DNA of 64,000 nucleotides from Bicyclus anynana (taxonomy: Eukaryota; Arthropoda; Insecta; Lepidoptera; Nymphalidae), in NCBI RefSeq assembly GCF_947172395.1, contig NC_069097.1, positions 4,448,142 through 4,512,141 on the forward strand, written 5' to 3'. Below are positions 22,259 through 33,546 of the stretch, piece by piece; the first letter of the stretch is position 1, and every line of letters starts with the position of its first letter. Under the pieces are notes generated by a model that worked only from the letters and a program-made list of their open reading frames with translations, was not told where the DNA came from and ran no database searches. Both the position numbers and the translations under genes were made by a program.

Positions 22259-22755
22259 CCACTAAACAGATGAGTGATAAAGTCGCTTCTTTTAAGGATA
22301 TTTTTCTTGTAATTATTTCCTTTGCGTTGTGACGAGTCATGAAGGAAAAGAAGTAGCTTGTCGTGTCCAAAGACAGTGATTAATTTTTTTTCAAAATAAT
22401 GTAATATCGTAGTGGGAGGCATCGTGAAACATTTCCAATAAATAACTGAAAACTTTTTCAATTTAGTAGCGTTGCGGTGCGTGTATTGAATTTTATGCTT
22501 AGACCTTCAGCGAAACTTTTTTGTTGGCATCGGCTTACACAGAATATTAAACGTGTCGGACTAATATTCGACTACCAGTACATATTTGTTTCAATGAAAA
22601 TATATCAGTTTAAAAATTTGTTAATAAATAATAAAAAAAAAACGAAATATAAAGTGATTCAAGAATTTTTAAAATTCAACTCTACAAGTGGTCACTTAAC
22701 ATCTCGTGTAGTAAATGGTTAACTTGTAGATGTAGAGAATAAAAAAAATATAATA
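22259..22755. other. Unassigned AT-rich sequence
   Basis: No gene is supported. TGGTTAACTTGTAGATGTAG plus an A-run near 22720-22748 may be a decayed SINE-A tail. Confidence 0.4.
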
Positions 22756-23297
22756 TCCATACTAATATTATAATAATGCGAAAGTGTGTCTGTCTGTTTG
22801 TTTGTCCGTCTTTTACGGCAAAACGGAGCGACGAATTGACGTGATTTTCTAAGTGGAGATAGTTGAATGGTTGGAGAATGACATGGGCTACTTTTTGTCT
22901 TTTTCTGTCCCCTTGCTTTCCTAAAATGGGGGGTCGAAGTTTGTATGGAGCATTCCGCAATTTCCAAGGCAGAAAGCTAATAATTGGTATGCAGACTGTT
23001 TGTGACTAACAAAAAACCGTGTATCATTTTTTTTTGAAAGTCCACCAAACCTTTAAAAGAGGGAGTGAAATTTTATAGGGGACTTTTCACAGTTTACAAG
23101 GTAGGAAGCTTAAAAACTTTACACAGAGGTAGTGTAGAGGTAGGGTAGAGGTAGGGTAGGGGTAGGGTAGGGGTAGGGTGGGGTAGGGTTGGGGTAGGGT
23201 ACGGATAGGATAGGTAAGGGTAGGGGTAGGGTGGGAGTAGGGAAGGGTAGAGAAAAAGCGTACATTAGTCAAAGCGAAGCTTGACTTGGCCCGCTAG
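22756..23297 (+). mobile_element. Helitron-like element with internal minisatellite
   Basis: It starts A|TCCATACTAATATTATAA and ends GCCCGCTAG|T, so it lies between A and T. A terminal hairpin, GTCAA...TTGAC, sits just before the end. It is 542 bp with no Rep/helicase coding, hence non-autonomous. It carries a GGTAGGGTA-type minisatellite at about 23130-23250. Confidence 0.8.
23130..23250. repeat. GGTAGGGTAG minisatellite
   Basis: About a dozen imperfect units of GTAGAG/GTAGGG type lie within the Helitron. A shorter version of the same theme (GTAGGGGTAGGG) occurs in the Helitrons at 50441-50610 and 56213-56418. Confidence 0.85.
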
Positions 23298-24206
23298 TTG
23301 TGTAATAAATTTTATTCCTTTTCCTTTGACGTGCGATTGCCGTCTTTTTCGTATATCGGTCAAGCTTTTTTTTTTTACTCGATGCTATTTAGTTCTATCC
23401 CATGATAATTGATACACAATCTATCTGTTTGACTATACGATAAATGTATCGTATATTCATCAGGGTATACGTATTACTGGCGATATTTTTCTTTGATACA
23501 ACAATAGCGGCGAACACGTAGCGCCCTCTCGTAATCCCTTCAATGCCAAATCGAGTTTCAGTTTCTCAACAGAGTTAATAAAGAGGGTCTGGACGTGTCA
23601 CGAATAGAGATCTCTGTAGTTCCTACAGAGATGTACGTCAAAAGAACTTGTTATAAATATTGAAATTGCGTTGCACAGCGCTTGTTGGAATACTTACTTT
23701 GAGTTTATTAACTCGCGAAGATCTAGTCTTTTAGAATGAAAGCATGCGGTAGCCTGATATACCGCATTTCATGAAAGCTGAAAGTTTTACAGTATTTGCT
23801 CCTATCACAGGTAAGTGAGGGCTATTCTGTAACGATTTTTTTGTAAAACTCGCTAGTGCGAGTTTAAAATTCACTTCTATCTAGTAGTTAGACCATAAGG
23901 TTGAGTATCTAGTGGCGTCGGCGAAGTTATAAGCGTGGAGGTTTATATTGAAAAATAAACCTCAATTTTCTTCAAAGTAAAGTGGATGTAATTATTTAAA
24001 CTTCACTTTACTTTGAAGAAAATTAAGGTTCAAACATAAATATCGCAACAAATGAGTGGTTAAAGTTTGATGTCTGTGTATTACGAAGGGATGCCGTGAA
24101 ATACATAATTTCTTAAATTTTGCCGAGTAAAATATTTAGAAAAATATTTTTTATACTTGGACGTTGGAAGGTCTGCTACCTTCTCGAGCCACCACAGTTT
24201 AAAATC
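23298..24206. other. Unassigned sequence with inverted repeat
   Basis: No gene is supported. A 27-bp inverted repeat lies at 23958-24030, and a short palindrome (ATCTCTGTAG/CTACAGAGAT) near 23611-23636. Confidence 0.4.
23958..24030. repeat. 27-bp inverted repeat
   Basis: The arms 23958-23984 and 24004-24030 pair with one mismatch across a 19-base spacer. The left arm begins AACCTCAATTTTCTTC. Confidence 0.8.
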
Positions 24207-24258
24207 AATAATTGACTACCATTACCTATATAAATAATTGACTACCATTACCTATATA
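24207..24258. repeat. 26-bp direct duplication at LINE 5' end
   Basis: Two exact adjacent copies (24207-24232 and 24233-24258) of a 26-bp unit starting AATAATTGACTACC and ending CCTATATA. They abut the truncated 5' end of the RTE copy. Confidence 0.9.
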
Positions 24259-25640
24259 AAAAAGGAAACCCACGTGACATCGGAAATTATAGGCCTATCA
24301 GCTTGCTATCAACAATATATAAACTCTTTTCATCAATCATCTTGAGAAGAATAGCACCAGATATTGACAGTAATCAGCCAATAGAACAAGCGGGTTTTCG
24401 TCCACACTACTCAACGATAGACCATATACATACCTTGGAACAAGTAATAGAGAAATTCAAAGAATTCAATAAACCGCTGTACAAAGCTTTTGTGGACTAC
24501 TCCAAAGCGTTTGATAGCATAGTACAATCATCTATTTGGACAGCTCTAAGAAACAATGACATAAATGAAACATATATAAATGTCATTAAAAACATCTATT
24601 CTAAAAGTGTAAGCAGAGTAAAACTGGAAAAACTAGGGGAGGAGTTCGCAATTGAAAGAGGCGTACGGCAGGGAGACCCGCTGTCTCCAAAGCTATTCAT
24701 AGCTGTACTTCAAGACATTTTCAAAAAGATTGATTGGAAGAATAATGGCATATGGATATTAAATAGAAACTTACACACCTAAGGTTCGCAGATGACATTG
24801 TTCTTTTTAGCGAATCCGCGAAAAGTCTAGAAGCAATGCTCCAAGGATTAAACTCAGAAAGTAAAAAGATCGACTTGCACATGAACGCATCCAAAACTAA
24901 GATAATGACAAACAGCCATAGGAAACCAATTACAGTAGAGGAAAGACCAATAGATTACGTGGATGAATATGTTTACCTAGGTAAATCTGTGTCTTTCGAT
25001 CCAAACAGTAATGAAAACGAAATAGACAGACGAATAAGTACGGCTTGGAAGAAATACTGGGCCCTAAAAGAAATTCTAAAAGGGAACTATAGCCTTACTA
25101 TAAAAAAGATTATAATGGATTCTTGCATTCTCCGGAGCCTAACTTACGCTAGTCAGACATGGATCTACACAGAAAAAGTAAAAAACAAAATTTCATCATG
25201 TCAACATGCTATGGAACGCAGCATATTGAAATTGAGGAGGATACAAAAAACAAGAAACGTAGACATCCGAATGAAAACTAAATTAACAGATGCGCTTCTT
25301 TTTAGTTTAAAACAAAAATGGAACTGGGCTGGTCACTTGTCAAGATATAAAGATAAGAGATGGACTTACCAAACAACTAAATGGCAGGGCCCAATTGGCA
25401 AAAGAAATGTAGGAAGACAGAAAAAGAGATGGGTCGATGATATAATAAAAACAGCAGGAAAAAACTGGATGCATATGGCCAAAGATAGGGAAATATGGAA
25501 AAAGATGGAGGAGGCTTTTACCCATAGGGGGCCACATAACAAAATAACAGAATTACTTTAAAATTTATTGTAACATTTTATGTATTGTAAAACTGTTGAG
25601 TGGAAATAAAGCTATAATAATAATAATAATAATAATAATA
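24248..25640 (+). pseudogene. Truncated, frameshifted RTE-type LINE
   Basis: A copy of an AT-rich RTE family distinct from the one at 13930. Reading begins at about 24258 in the reverse transcriptase (NYRPISLLSTIYKLF). It continues through EQAGFRPHYSTIDHIHTL, DYSKAFDS and RGVRQGDPLSPKLF to a break at about 24780, then resumes in another frame at LRFADDIVLF and runs to a stop at 25559-25561. The C terminus has KRNVGRQKKRWVDDIIKTAG. A short 3' UTR and an (ATA)n tail at 25611-25640 follow. The sequence ACCTATATAAA occurs on both sides and may be the target-site duplication. The endonuclease is missing. Confidence 0.88.
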
Positions 25641-26795
25641 AACCTATATAAATAAGAACAAAAAATAAATTAAACAATACACACATCAGTCATCACTATC
25701 TAGCCCCAAAGTAACCAGAGTTTGTGTTATGGGTATTATGATGTAATATACACACTTAGACACTGGAAAACACTCATGCTCATCACACAAATATTTTACA
25801 GTTGTGGGAATCGATCAGCAAGGGAGGTGAGTGTTAATGCATTCTAAAGGAGTTCCTTAAACCAACCCCTAAGGTCACAAGTACTCTGCTCGAGTTGTTT
25901 CCTCTAACACAAAATAATGGTACAATCACTGTCGCTGCTAACCGTCACGAAACATAAGCTAATGAATTTCCAGCCTTTATAAAATGAGGTATGTCTGACT
26001 ACCGCAGGCTTTTAGTCCATTTAGGTTATTATGTATAGTGAGTATCGCCTTTCTACAAGTTAATTTCCGTACATTTCAACCATAATCTTTTCTGGGAATT
26101 AAAATAAACTTTTACTACTTACTTAGTCGGTTTGTTTTGTTTGTAGTGAATTTCTTTTATAATTTAATCCAATACAAGTAGGTAGTTACTGTACGTATAT
26201 ATTTTCAGGCTATTGGAAAACCAGTTATATTTTGATTTGATTTGGAAATATAAGGAAAAAGGGAAGGTATAAAATATAAGGAAACATCCTAACACTTGTT
26301 TTCCCCTTTTTTCTGTCAGATCTATCAAGTTCACTAAAATCCAATAACAGGACTCACTTTTATACGAAACAAGCTCGCAACTTGTCTTTGAGAAAATTGG
26401 TGGTAATTTTTGACGTCGTTTGACGTTTTTAAAAATTTATGACGTCCTGGAATTATCAGCTGCGGATATCTTATCTTATAGATGAGGCAACTGTGGGGTG
26501 ATGACTTGCCCGCCCCTCCCCTATGTTACCGCTGATATCGCATATTGATATGTCTTAACGTAATAAATGACTTTCATGAACACTTTCAACAATTATTTAA
26601 CCAAATAGAGAAGACTTTTTTATTGTATATCAGTATTGATATCTGATCATATACAGTAGGAATTATTTGAATTACTTTGTATGAAAACATAAATGAAAAA
26701 ATTTTAGTTATGCAGTTCGGCTCCTTTATACTCGTTGGACTCGTTAACACCTTGAAGTAATGGAAAATACTCCCGAGCACTCTGTATATGTGTAA
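25641..26795. other. Unassigned AT-rich sequence
   Basis: No gene or well-supported repeat. Confidence 0.4.
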
Positions 26796-26999
26796 CTAGC
26801 TGACGCCGCGCGGTTTCACGCGCGTGGTTCCCGTTCCCGTAGGAATATGGGGTTAATATATAGCCTATAGCCTTCTTCGATAAATGGACTATCTAACATT
26901 AAAAGAATTTCACAAATTGGTCCAGTAGTTCCTGAGATTAACGCGTTCAACCAAACAAACAAACAAGCTCGTCAGCTTTATAAATGTATATATAATATA
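26796..26999 (-). mobile_element. Helitron-like element, array unit 1
   Basis: On the minus strand it ends CGCGGCGTCAGCTAG after a CGCG...CGCG hairpin. The body contains the shared TTAATCTCAGGAACTACTGG block. The 5' end is partly replaced by a TATATA run. It directly abuts the next unit. Confidence 0.8.
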
Positions 27000-27207
27000 C
27001 TAGCTGACGTCGCGCGGTTTCACCCGCGTGGTTCACGTTCCCGTAGGAATATGGGGATAATATTTAACCTATAGCCTTCCTCGATAAATGGGGTATCTAA
27101 CACTGAAAGAATTTTTCAAATCAGACCAGTAATTCCTGAGATTAGCGCGTTCAATCAAACAAACAAACAAACAAACAAACTCTTCAGCTTTATAATATTA
27201 GTATAGA
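27000..27207 (-). mobile_element. Helitron-like element, array unit 2
   Basis: A complete copy: minus-strand TCTATACTAATATTATAAAG start at 27207 and ACGTCAGCTAG end at 27000. About 208 bp, non-coding. Its 5' TC is fused base-to-base with the CTAG end of unit 3. Confidence 0.88.
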
Positions 27208-27424
27208 CTAGCGGACCGCGACTTCGTCCGCGTGGTATTCAGTTTTTCAAAAATCACATGGGAACCATTGATTTTTCCGGGATGAAACTAGCCTATGTGT
27301 TAATCCAGAGTCAAATCTATTTCCATTTCAAATTTTAGACAAATCGCTTCTGTAGCCGCAGCGTAAAAGAGGAACAAATCTACACACTTACACACAAACT
27401 TTCGCCTTTATAATATTAGTGTGA
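27208..27424 (-). mobile_element. Helitron-like element, array unit 3
   Basis: A different subfamily. The minus-strand start is TCACTAATATTATAAAGG at 27424 and the end is CGCGGTCCGCTAG at 27208, with a GCGGACGAAGTCGCGG-type 3' hairpin. About 217 bp, non-coding. Confidence 0.85.
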
Positions 27425-27452
27425 TTGCAAGAGGTAAAGTTTGTGTGGGGTT

Positions 27453-27590
27453 GTCTAGCCTATAGCCTTCCTCAATAAATGGGCTATCTATCACTGAAAG
27501 TATTTTTCAAAACAGACCAGTAGTTCCTGAGATTAGCGCGTTCAATCAAACAAACAAACAAGCTCGTCAGCTTTATAATATTAGTATAGA
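27453..27590 (-). mobile_element. Helitron-like element, array unit 4, truncated
   Basis: The minus-strand 5' end TCTATACTAATATTATAAAG is at 27590, and the body continues to the GGCTATAGG block. The 3' hairpin and CTAG terminus of the usual subfamily are missing. Confidence 0.8.
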
Positions 27591-27961
27591 TATGTTACAA
27601 TACATTTTCCAAGAAAACTGAATTCCAGGCATTTGAACACAGTTTACGATTAACAGTATTAGTACTAAAAATTCTTAAAGTTCAATTTAAAGTTTTGGCA
27701 AATAGTTCTATCTCATTGAACCAGTCAGTAAAAAGTATACAACGCGGGATTTCGCAACGGTTGGTTAGCTCCGTAGTTTTATTTGGGTTCCGCCGCAGTT
27801 GACCGCACGAAGTTTCAATGCGGGCTGACTCGGGCCCGATAAGCAGACGGAAATTAAGTATTGGGAATGCTACTGGAGTTAGATTAAATGTACATTTACT
27901 TTAGGAAGATAGCATTACCTGACCTGGATTAAGATTTCAGGAATAAAATATATATTTGTAT
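27591..27961. other. Unassigned sequence
   Basis: No gene or recognised repeat. Confidence 0.4.
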
Positions 27962-28265
27962 TCACTGTCACTTTAGAGGTTGAATTTTAAAAATTCTTGA
28001 ATCACATTATATTTCGCATTTCTTTTATGATTTATGATCAAATTTTTAAAACTATAACTCTTAAAATGAAGAACTTTCTATACAAACTTTCAACCCGTAT
28101 TTCACCCCCTTCTATTTTTATTTCAGGGTCAAAAAGTACCCTATGTTTTGCTCCAAGGTCCCATTTACTATTATACCAAAATTCATCTTGATCAGTTCAG
28201 CTGTTTAGCCGTGAAAACGTAACAGACAGACAGAGTTACTTTCGCATTTATAATATTAGTAGGGA
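27962..28265 (-). mobile_element. Helitron-like element, 3' end missing
   Basis: The minus-strand start is TCCCTACTAATATTATAAAT at 28265, with a CTGTCTGTCTG block just inside. The body shares ACTTTCAACCCGTATTTCAC with the 58359-58935 copy. No CTAG end was found. Confidence 0.75.
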
Positions 28266-28630
28266 TTTGGTTTCTTCTTGTTTCATAGTCCAGGATCCAA
28301 GGAGCAATTTTACAATTGATTAATATCAAGTGAATTTTCCGTGAGTAGCTTCGTCTTGATGAGACGCTCAACTTTTCTATTTACGGAAATTCTTGATTCT
28401 GGTAGCTAACAGGGTTACTAGGTGATAATAACTTCTGAGCGTAGGAATGAAATACCTTATTACGCAATTTGTAGGACAATGTGACTGTTAAGTTGTATAA
28501 CTCTTAATAAAGCATATTATGTAAAAAAACAGGTTGTTAGTAATAATTTTTGATCCATTCCCTCCTATCAAAAATTGTTTTTAACCAACTTTTATTTTTA
28601 CAATGTATACAAAGAAAGACTTCGTAATTA

Positions 28631-28690
28631 TACTGGACTTTATTAGATTATACTGGACTTTATGAGATTATACTGGACTTTATGAGATAA
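28631..28690. repeat. Three-copy 20-bp tandem repeat
   Basis: Three units of TACTGGACTTTATKAGATWA, with one or two substitutions. Confidence 0.9.
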
Positions 28691-29192
28691 AAAACTATTC
28701 ATACCAGCAGTCTAATTCACTAACTTTGATTAGTTGACGTGTAGTAAAGTCTTATTAGTGTTAATGAGTATTTAAATGATAAAAAAGATTGGTGTTAAAC
28801 TGTATTATACGACTGTGTGCTTAGTTTTAATAAGTTTGTAGAATGGTGATAAAAAAAAAAAAATAAACCTTGTCTGAGTTTGTTGTGTGTCTCGGACCAA
28901 GGCGCGTTTGGAACCCTCGTAACTTTAATTTTAAGTTTTCGAATGATTATTATCACCATTATCTTAAGTTTAAAATTATTACCTGACGTTTCGAAAGAGC
29001 TAGTAAATAAATGAATTTTGACTATACGAAATTGATTTTCTATGTAACAAATGTCATCAGGTGCCTACTGACAACCCTGCGTGGATATCATAAAATAGAT
29101 AGATAACATTTCTCAGTTGATGTGATGTTAATTTTAATAGGTTGTTATTAAAGACTAAATTAGTGAATAGTCCAGCAGGTATTCCTATTTAT
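28691..29192. other. Unassigned AT-rich sequence
   Basis: No gene or recognised repeat. Confidence 0.4.
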
Positions 29193-29384
29193 ACTAGTAC
29201 TATTTAATATTATAAAGAGGTAAAGTGTGATATTGAAGAGGATAACCTCTGTATCTACTGAATCAGTTTGAAAACTCTTTTACCGCTTGAAAGCCAAGTT
29301 ATTTGTGAATATCATAGGCTATAATTTATCGACATATTTACACGGGAACGGGAACTTCATGGGTGAAACCTCGGCGTCTGCTAG
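29193..29384 (+). mobile_element. Helitron-like element
   Basis: It has an AATATTATAAAGAGGTAAAG start and ends GGCGTCTGCTAG|T. The 5' TC is decayed. It shares the GAGGTAAAG start with the fragment at 38317. Confidence 0.7.
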
Positions 29385-29454
29385 TCTTAGAAACAAACTC
29401 ACTTTTCCATAATCACAGAAAAGTGGGTTAGTTTGTTACTTTTACGCAATACTC

Positions 29455-29716
29455 TCTCTCCGCGTCGTGTTCCTCATTACTGAGGGTCGTGACCCCTATC
29501 ACACATTCACGACTTTTTCCCGCACGATGTCACGCCATGCGGCTCGGCTTTTCGCGACTTGTAGAGCCTCGTGTACTTTTGTATCGAGAGTGGTGCGGAT
29601 TTGATCTGACCAACGCATCGGGCTACGTCCCCGAGGTCTCTTTTCTTCCACTTTGCCAGTGATAACAAGTTTCTCTAGGTTATCTCCTTCTCTCCCGGCA
29701 ATGTGACCGAAGACGT
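29455..29716 (-). pseudogene. LINE 3' coding remnant (RTE-like)
   Basis: On the minus strand the frame-shifted translation gives RGRSPMRWSDQIRTTL, VHEALQVAKSRAAWRDIVRE and KVVNV followed by a stop. That is the W-x-D-[DQ]-I and R-x-x-W-R pattern found at the C terminus of RTE-type ORFs. It differs from the other RTE families in the window. Confidence 0.65.
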
Positions 29717-29807
29717 TTACGCAATACAGAAAAGATCAAAAGATTACGTGTGAAACCGCGGCCAGTAGCTAGTAGTAACATCATGTATACTATGTGCAAT
29801 TTAGCAT

Positions 29808-29904
29808 GGTGTGAGTGACAGTTGCCTTATGACGTTCATAATACGTACTATTATAGTGAATCGCAGCAAACTTTCAACAGTAAAACGAACTGTCACCCGC
29901 ACCA
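29808..29904. mobile_element. Possible short MITE
   Basis: TGGTGTGAGTGACAGTT on the left and AACTGTCACCCGCACCA on the right form imperfect inverted repeats about 97 bp apart. No target-site duplication was identified. Confidence 0.4.
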
Positions 29905-30185
29905 CGGTATAAGTAGCATGTGACATTTATATGTCATGACGTAGCATGTGACGAACGTTCACAAATAACTTGAGTTATTTGTCAGCGTTCGTCTAAGTAC
30001 GAAATCCGTAGGCTTTTCCAGACGAAATGCAAAATATAATGGATACCCGTATCAACACATAAGCAGATTAATTTCGTATCCAGATGATTACCAATGAAAA
30101 CACAAAGCTAACGCGTAGTCGGCGCGAGTAATAATGAGCAATGGGGATGATGACTAGGTTTGAATATATTGATTTTTATGATACA

Positions 30186-30373
30186 CTAGCTGACGCCACG
30201 CGGTTTAACCCGCGTGGTTCCCGTTCCTGTAAGAATACGGGGATAATATATACCCTATAGCCTTCCTCAATAAATGGGCTATTTAACACTGAAATAATTT
30301 TTCAAATCGGACCAGTAATTCCTGAGATTAGCGCGTTCAATCAAACTCTTCAGCTTTATAATATTAGTATAGA
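30186..30373 (-). mobile_element. Helitron-like element
   Basis: A complete copy: minus-strand TCTATACTAATATTATAAAG at 30373 and a GCGTCAGCTAG end at 30186, with the GGGTTAAACCGCG hairpin. Non-autonomous. Confidence 0.88.
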
Positions 30374-31057
30374 TTAAGGTAAACAATGTTAACTAATAAA
30401 TACATAAAAAGCAAAGATTATCTGGATATATCTTATTATAAATAAGAATATAAAATTTCATCTTTTATCGTAATTAGATGAAAATTCATACAGTTTTAGC
30501 TTTCCTACATTAAATGTGACATTTTTCAGTAAATATGAACTATAAACATAGACGCACAAATGCCCCGCGCGGCGCGCGCACGACTTCACACACGCACGCC
30601 CGCATATCATGGGAGTGTCTTCGAGGAACATGCCAAGCTATACTCTTTGCGACGTAGCTCATCTGAAGAATTTTTTTTAAACAAAGTGCTTGGGTGTAAA
30701 AATAAAAAAAATAAAAAAAATAACAAGTACTTGACTACGATCATGCCTGATGGTAAGCAGTGATGCTGTCTATGATAGAACGCGCTTACGTAGATCATGC
30801 CTAGTCAGTCTTGACTTGAAGATACCCATATTGTAGGTGCTAGGGAAAACCTAGGTAGGTAGGTAAGTGTTATCGCCATGTATTTTTCTGCCACCTAAAA
30901 ATACCTATGCTTTAGTAGTCTGGGTGGTCTGGGCCTCAGTTTGATGGGCGCAGTACAATGCATTACAAGGCAAATTACTAGTGTGCTCATTTTTCCAAAA
31001 TTGTCGTACACATTTTTTCAAAATTTCGGTTTTATAGATGAACTGAAAAAAATAATA
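30374..31057. other. Mostly unassigned; decayed SINE-A tail
   Basis: A minus-strand SINE-A 3' fragment lies at about 30717-30800 (CTTGACTACGATCATGCCTG, then GATGGTAAGCAGTGATG). The rest has no recognised content. The GC-rich CCGCGCGGCGCGCGC near 30563 is striking in this AT-rich context but short. Confidence 0.5.
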
Positions 31058-31372
31058 GCCCCGTGGTTATAACTTCTGCCTCCAATTCCGGAGGTTGTGG
31101 GTTCGACTCCGGCCCGGGGCATGCACCTCCAACTTTTCAGTTGTGTGCATTTTAAGAATTTAAATATCACGTGTCTCAAACGGTGAAGGAAAAACATCGT
31201 GAGGAAACCTGCATACCTAAGAATTTTCTTAATTCTCTGCGTGTGTGAAGTCTGCCAATCCGCATTGGGCCAGCGTGGTGAACTATTGGCCTAGACTATT
31301 GGCTCGAGTCCCCTCTCATTCTGAGAGGAGACTCGATGAATGATAACGAGATGAACCTACTCGTATCTAAGC
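31058..31372 (+). mobile_element. SINE-B copy
   Basis: The head is AGCCCCGTGGTTATAAC with B-box GGGTTCGACTCC. The body has the ATCACGTGTCTCAAACGGTG and CGTGAGGAAACCTGCATACC blocks. The tail is degraded. Confidence 0.88.
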
Positions 31373-31841
31373 GAGATTAGATTTCGAATTCTAGTTAAGC
31401 TTAGATTTGAATGAGAACAGACACAGAGTTTGAAGCGATAATTAGCGGCAATGTGGCAACGTTTGCTACTATATATTTTACGTAAGCGGAAATCCGCTCG
31501 GATTTGTCGCAAGCCAACTTTGTTTTCATACAAAACTGTTTATGTATTTCATAAATGGTTTTATCAGAGAGCATAGAACATTGCGAGATTACTTTTGGAG
31601 CGGCACCAAACGCCTGTCACGCTCAGTAATTTTTTAAAGAATGTGGCACTGATCCAACGTGTAACTTGTCCGGGAGATACATCCATGGATTTATGGTCGA
31701 GTGGTATCGCGCGCAAATGACCGTTTCATGTCACAGCGATTAATCTCTATGTGTATCATTTCACTATACTGAACCATTTTAGATTTTAGTTCTAACGTTT
31801 TTTGTTATTTTATTGTATTATTTACAAGTTAGCCCGTTTCG

Positions 31842-32169
31842 ACGACCTCCGTGGCGCAGTGGTATGCGCGGTGGATTTACAAGACGGAGGTCCTGGGTTC
31901 GATCCCCGGCTGGGCCGATTGAGGTTTTCTTAATTGGTCCAGGTCTGGCTGGTGGGAGGCTTAGGCCGTGGCTAGCTTACCACCCTACCGACAAAGACGT
32001 ACCGCCAAGCGATTTAGAGTTCCGCTACGATGTCGTGTAGAAACCGAAAGAAGTGTGGATTTTCATCCTCCTCCTAACAAGTTAGCCCGTTTCCATCTTA
32101 GATTGCATCATCACTTACCATCAGGTGAGATTGCAGTCAAGGGCTAACTTGTAAAGAATAAAAAGAAAA
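31842..32169 (+). mobile_element. Full-length SINE-A
   Basis: The tRNA-like head has A-box TGGCGCAGTGGTATGCG and B-box GGTTCGATCCC. The body runs through GGTCTGGCTGGTGGGAGGC to GGGCTAACTTGTAAAG and an A-rich tail. The best-preserved SINE-A in the window along with 34712-34983. A short SINE-A tail in the opposite sense (31818-31840) precedes it. Confidence 0.92.
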
Positions 32170-32297
32170 AGCCCTTGACGATAATTTCATCTGATGGTAA
32201 GTGATGATGCAATCTAAGATGGAAGCGGGCTAACATGTTAGGAATATAATGAAAATCCACACCCCGTCCGGTTACTACACGACATTTTACCAGAACG
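32170..32297 (-). mobile_element. SINE-A 3' fragment, inverted
   Basis: The sequence GCCCTTGACGATAATTTCAT to ACTACACGACATTTTACCAG is a minus-strand SINE-A 3' half. It lies tail-to-tail with the preceding plus-strand copy. Confidence 0.85.
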
Positions 32298-33124
32298 CTA
32301 TCGAATATTTTTTTTTAAATGTATTTCGAAATTGGTTCCATTAAATTTTCATGAAAATTGGTTAAGTAATTTTGTGTTAAAATCAAAATAATTGCAATAA
32401 GTGAATAAAATTGCCATACTGTGGCGTTTCAAAAAATATATATATGTCTCGTTTTCGTGAGAATTTGGATATGAAAAAGCCTACTCCTATGTTTTCTACC
32501 ATTTTAGTGTGCTCATAAAATAGAAAGAAACATCAAGCAATGTTTGGTGTGGCTCATCTGGTGTAGGATACGAGTATCTCTTCCGAATCAGTAGGTATTT
32601 ATAAGTGGCTACAAAAATACATACTTGACTTTTGCTTTTGATGAATGATAATTATAATGCCTATAATGCGATTACTATAAGCAGTACGTTTTGTCGATAG
32701 GTACATAGATTTTCCGGCACGATTCTCGATACTAAATGGCCAGCAATCGTCAGAAAAAATGCGAGTATAAATTCCACCGATCCTTTGTAAGGCACATACC
32801 TAATATAAAAAGGGTTTTTACTTTTTGTGTGTCTGGAATTTTGCAATAGCTGATATAAATATAAAGGCAACTGTCAACTATTCGGATTACGCTTTGCCCT
32901 AATTTTCCACAACACTGCACAGCCGGCGCCTAATGAACGCGCAGTTCGGCACGATTCCAAAATAAATCACATTCTTTCTCCACTGAACTCTAGGTATTAA
33001 TTCAGGAAAATATAGTAGGTCCTTTCAAACGATCAGTTATTTGGGAAATATGACTATAATTTTGTACAATATCATAAACTACGTACGTACTTTACTTACT
33101 ACGTTTGACAGATTCGTATAGTTC
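32298..33124. other. Unassigned AT-rich sequence
   Basis: No gene or recognised repeat. Confidence 0.4.
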
Positions 33125-33546
33125 AACAATCATCATCATCATCATATCAGCCGATGAACGTTCACTGCAGGACATAGGCCTTTTGTAGGGACTTCCAAAC
33201 ATCACGATACTGAGCATTGATGTCGTCAGTCCACCTGGTGGGGGTCGGCCAACACTGCGCTTACTAGTGCGGGGTTGCCATTCCAGCACTTTGGGACCCC
33301 AACGTCCATCGGCTCTTTGAACTATGTGCCCCGCCCATTGCCACTTCAGCTTCGCAACTCGTTAAGCTATGAGTGCTGGATTGGCGACCGCGCACTAGTA
33401 AGCTCAGTGTTGGCCGACCCCCCAAGGTGGACTGACGACATCAAGCGAGTCGCAGGGATTCGCTGGATGCAGGTGGCTCAGTTGTTTGCAAGTCCATACA
33501 AAAGGCCTATGTCCTGCAGTGGGCGTCCATCGGCTGACATGATGAT
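33125..33546. mobile_element. Head-to-head pair of RTE 3' ends
   Basis: Bases 33125-33366 are a minus-strand RTE 3' end (equivalent to about 16652-16920 of the intact copy, with a ~30-bp internal deletion). Bases 33370-33546 are a plus-strand RTE 3' end (about 16727-16920). Each ends in its own (GAT)n/(ATC)n tail, so the tails face outwards. Most of the two halves are mutually complementary. No target-site duplication was seen. Confidence 0.85.

Noticed and set aside
23087..23272. Pro/Tyr/Leu-rich 61-residue ORF
   Set aside because: It is an artefact of the GGTAGG minisatellite read on the minus strand.
31842..31917. tRNA gene (A and B boxes present)
   Set aside because: The tRNA-like head is always followed by the same non-tRNA body and A-rich tail and occurs in many copies, so it is a SINE. 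The same applies to the SINE-B and SINE-C heads.
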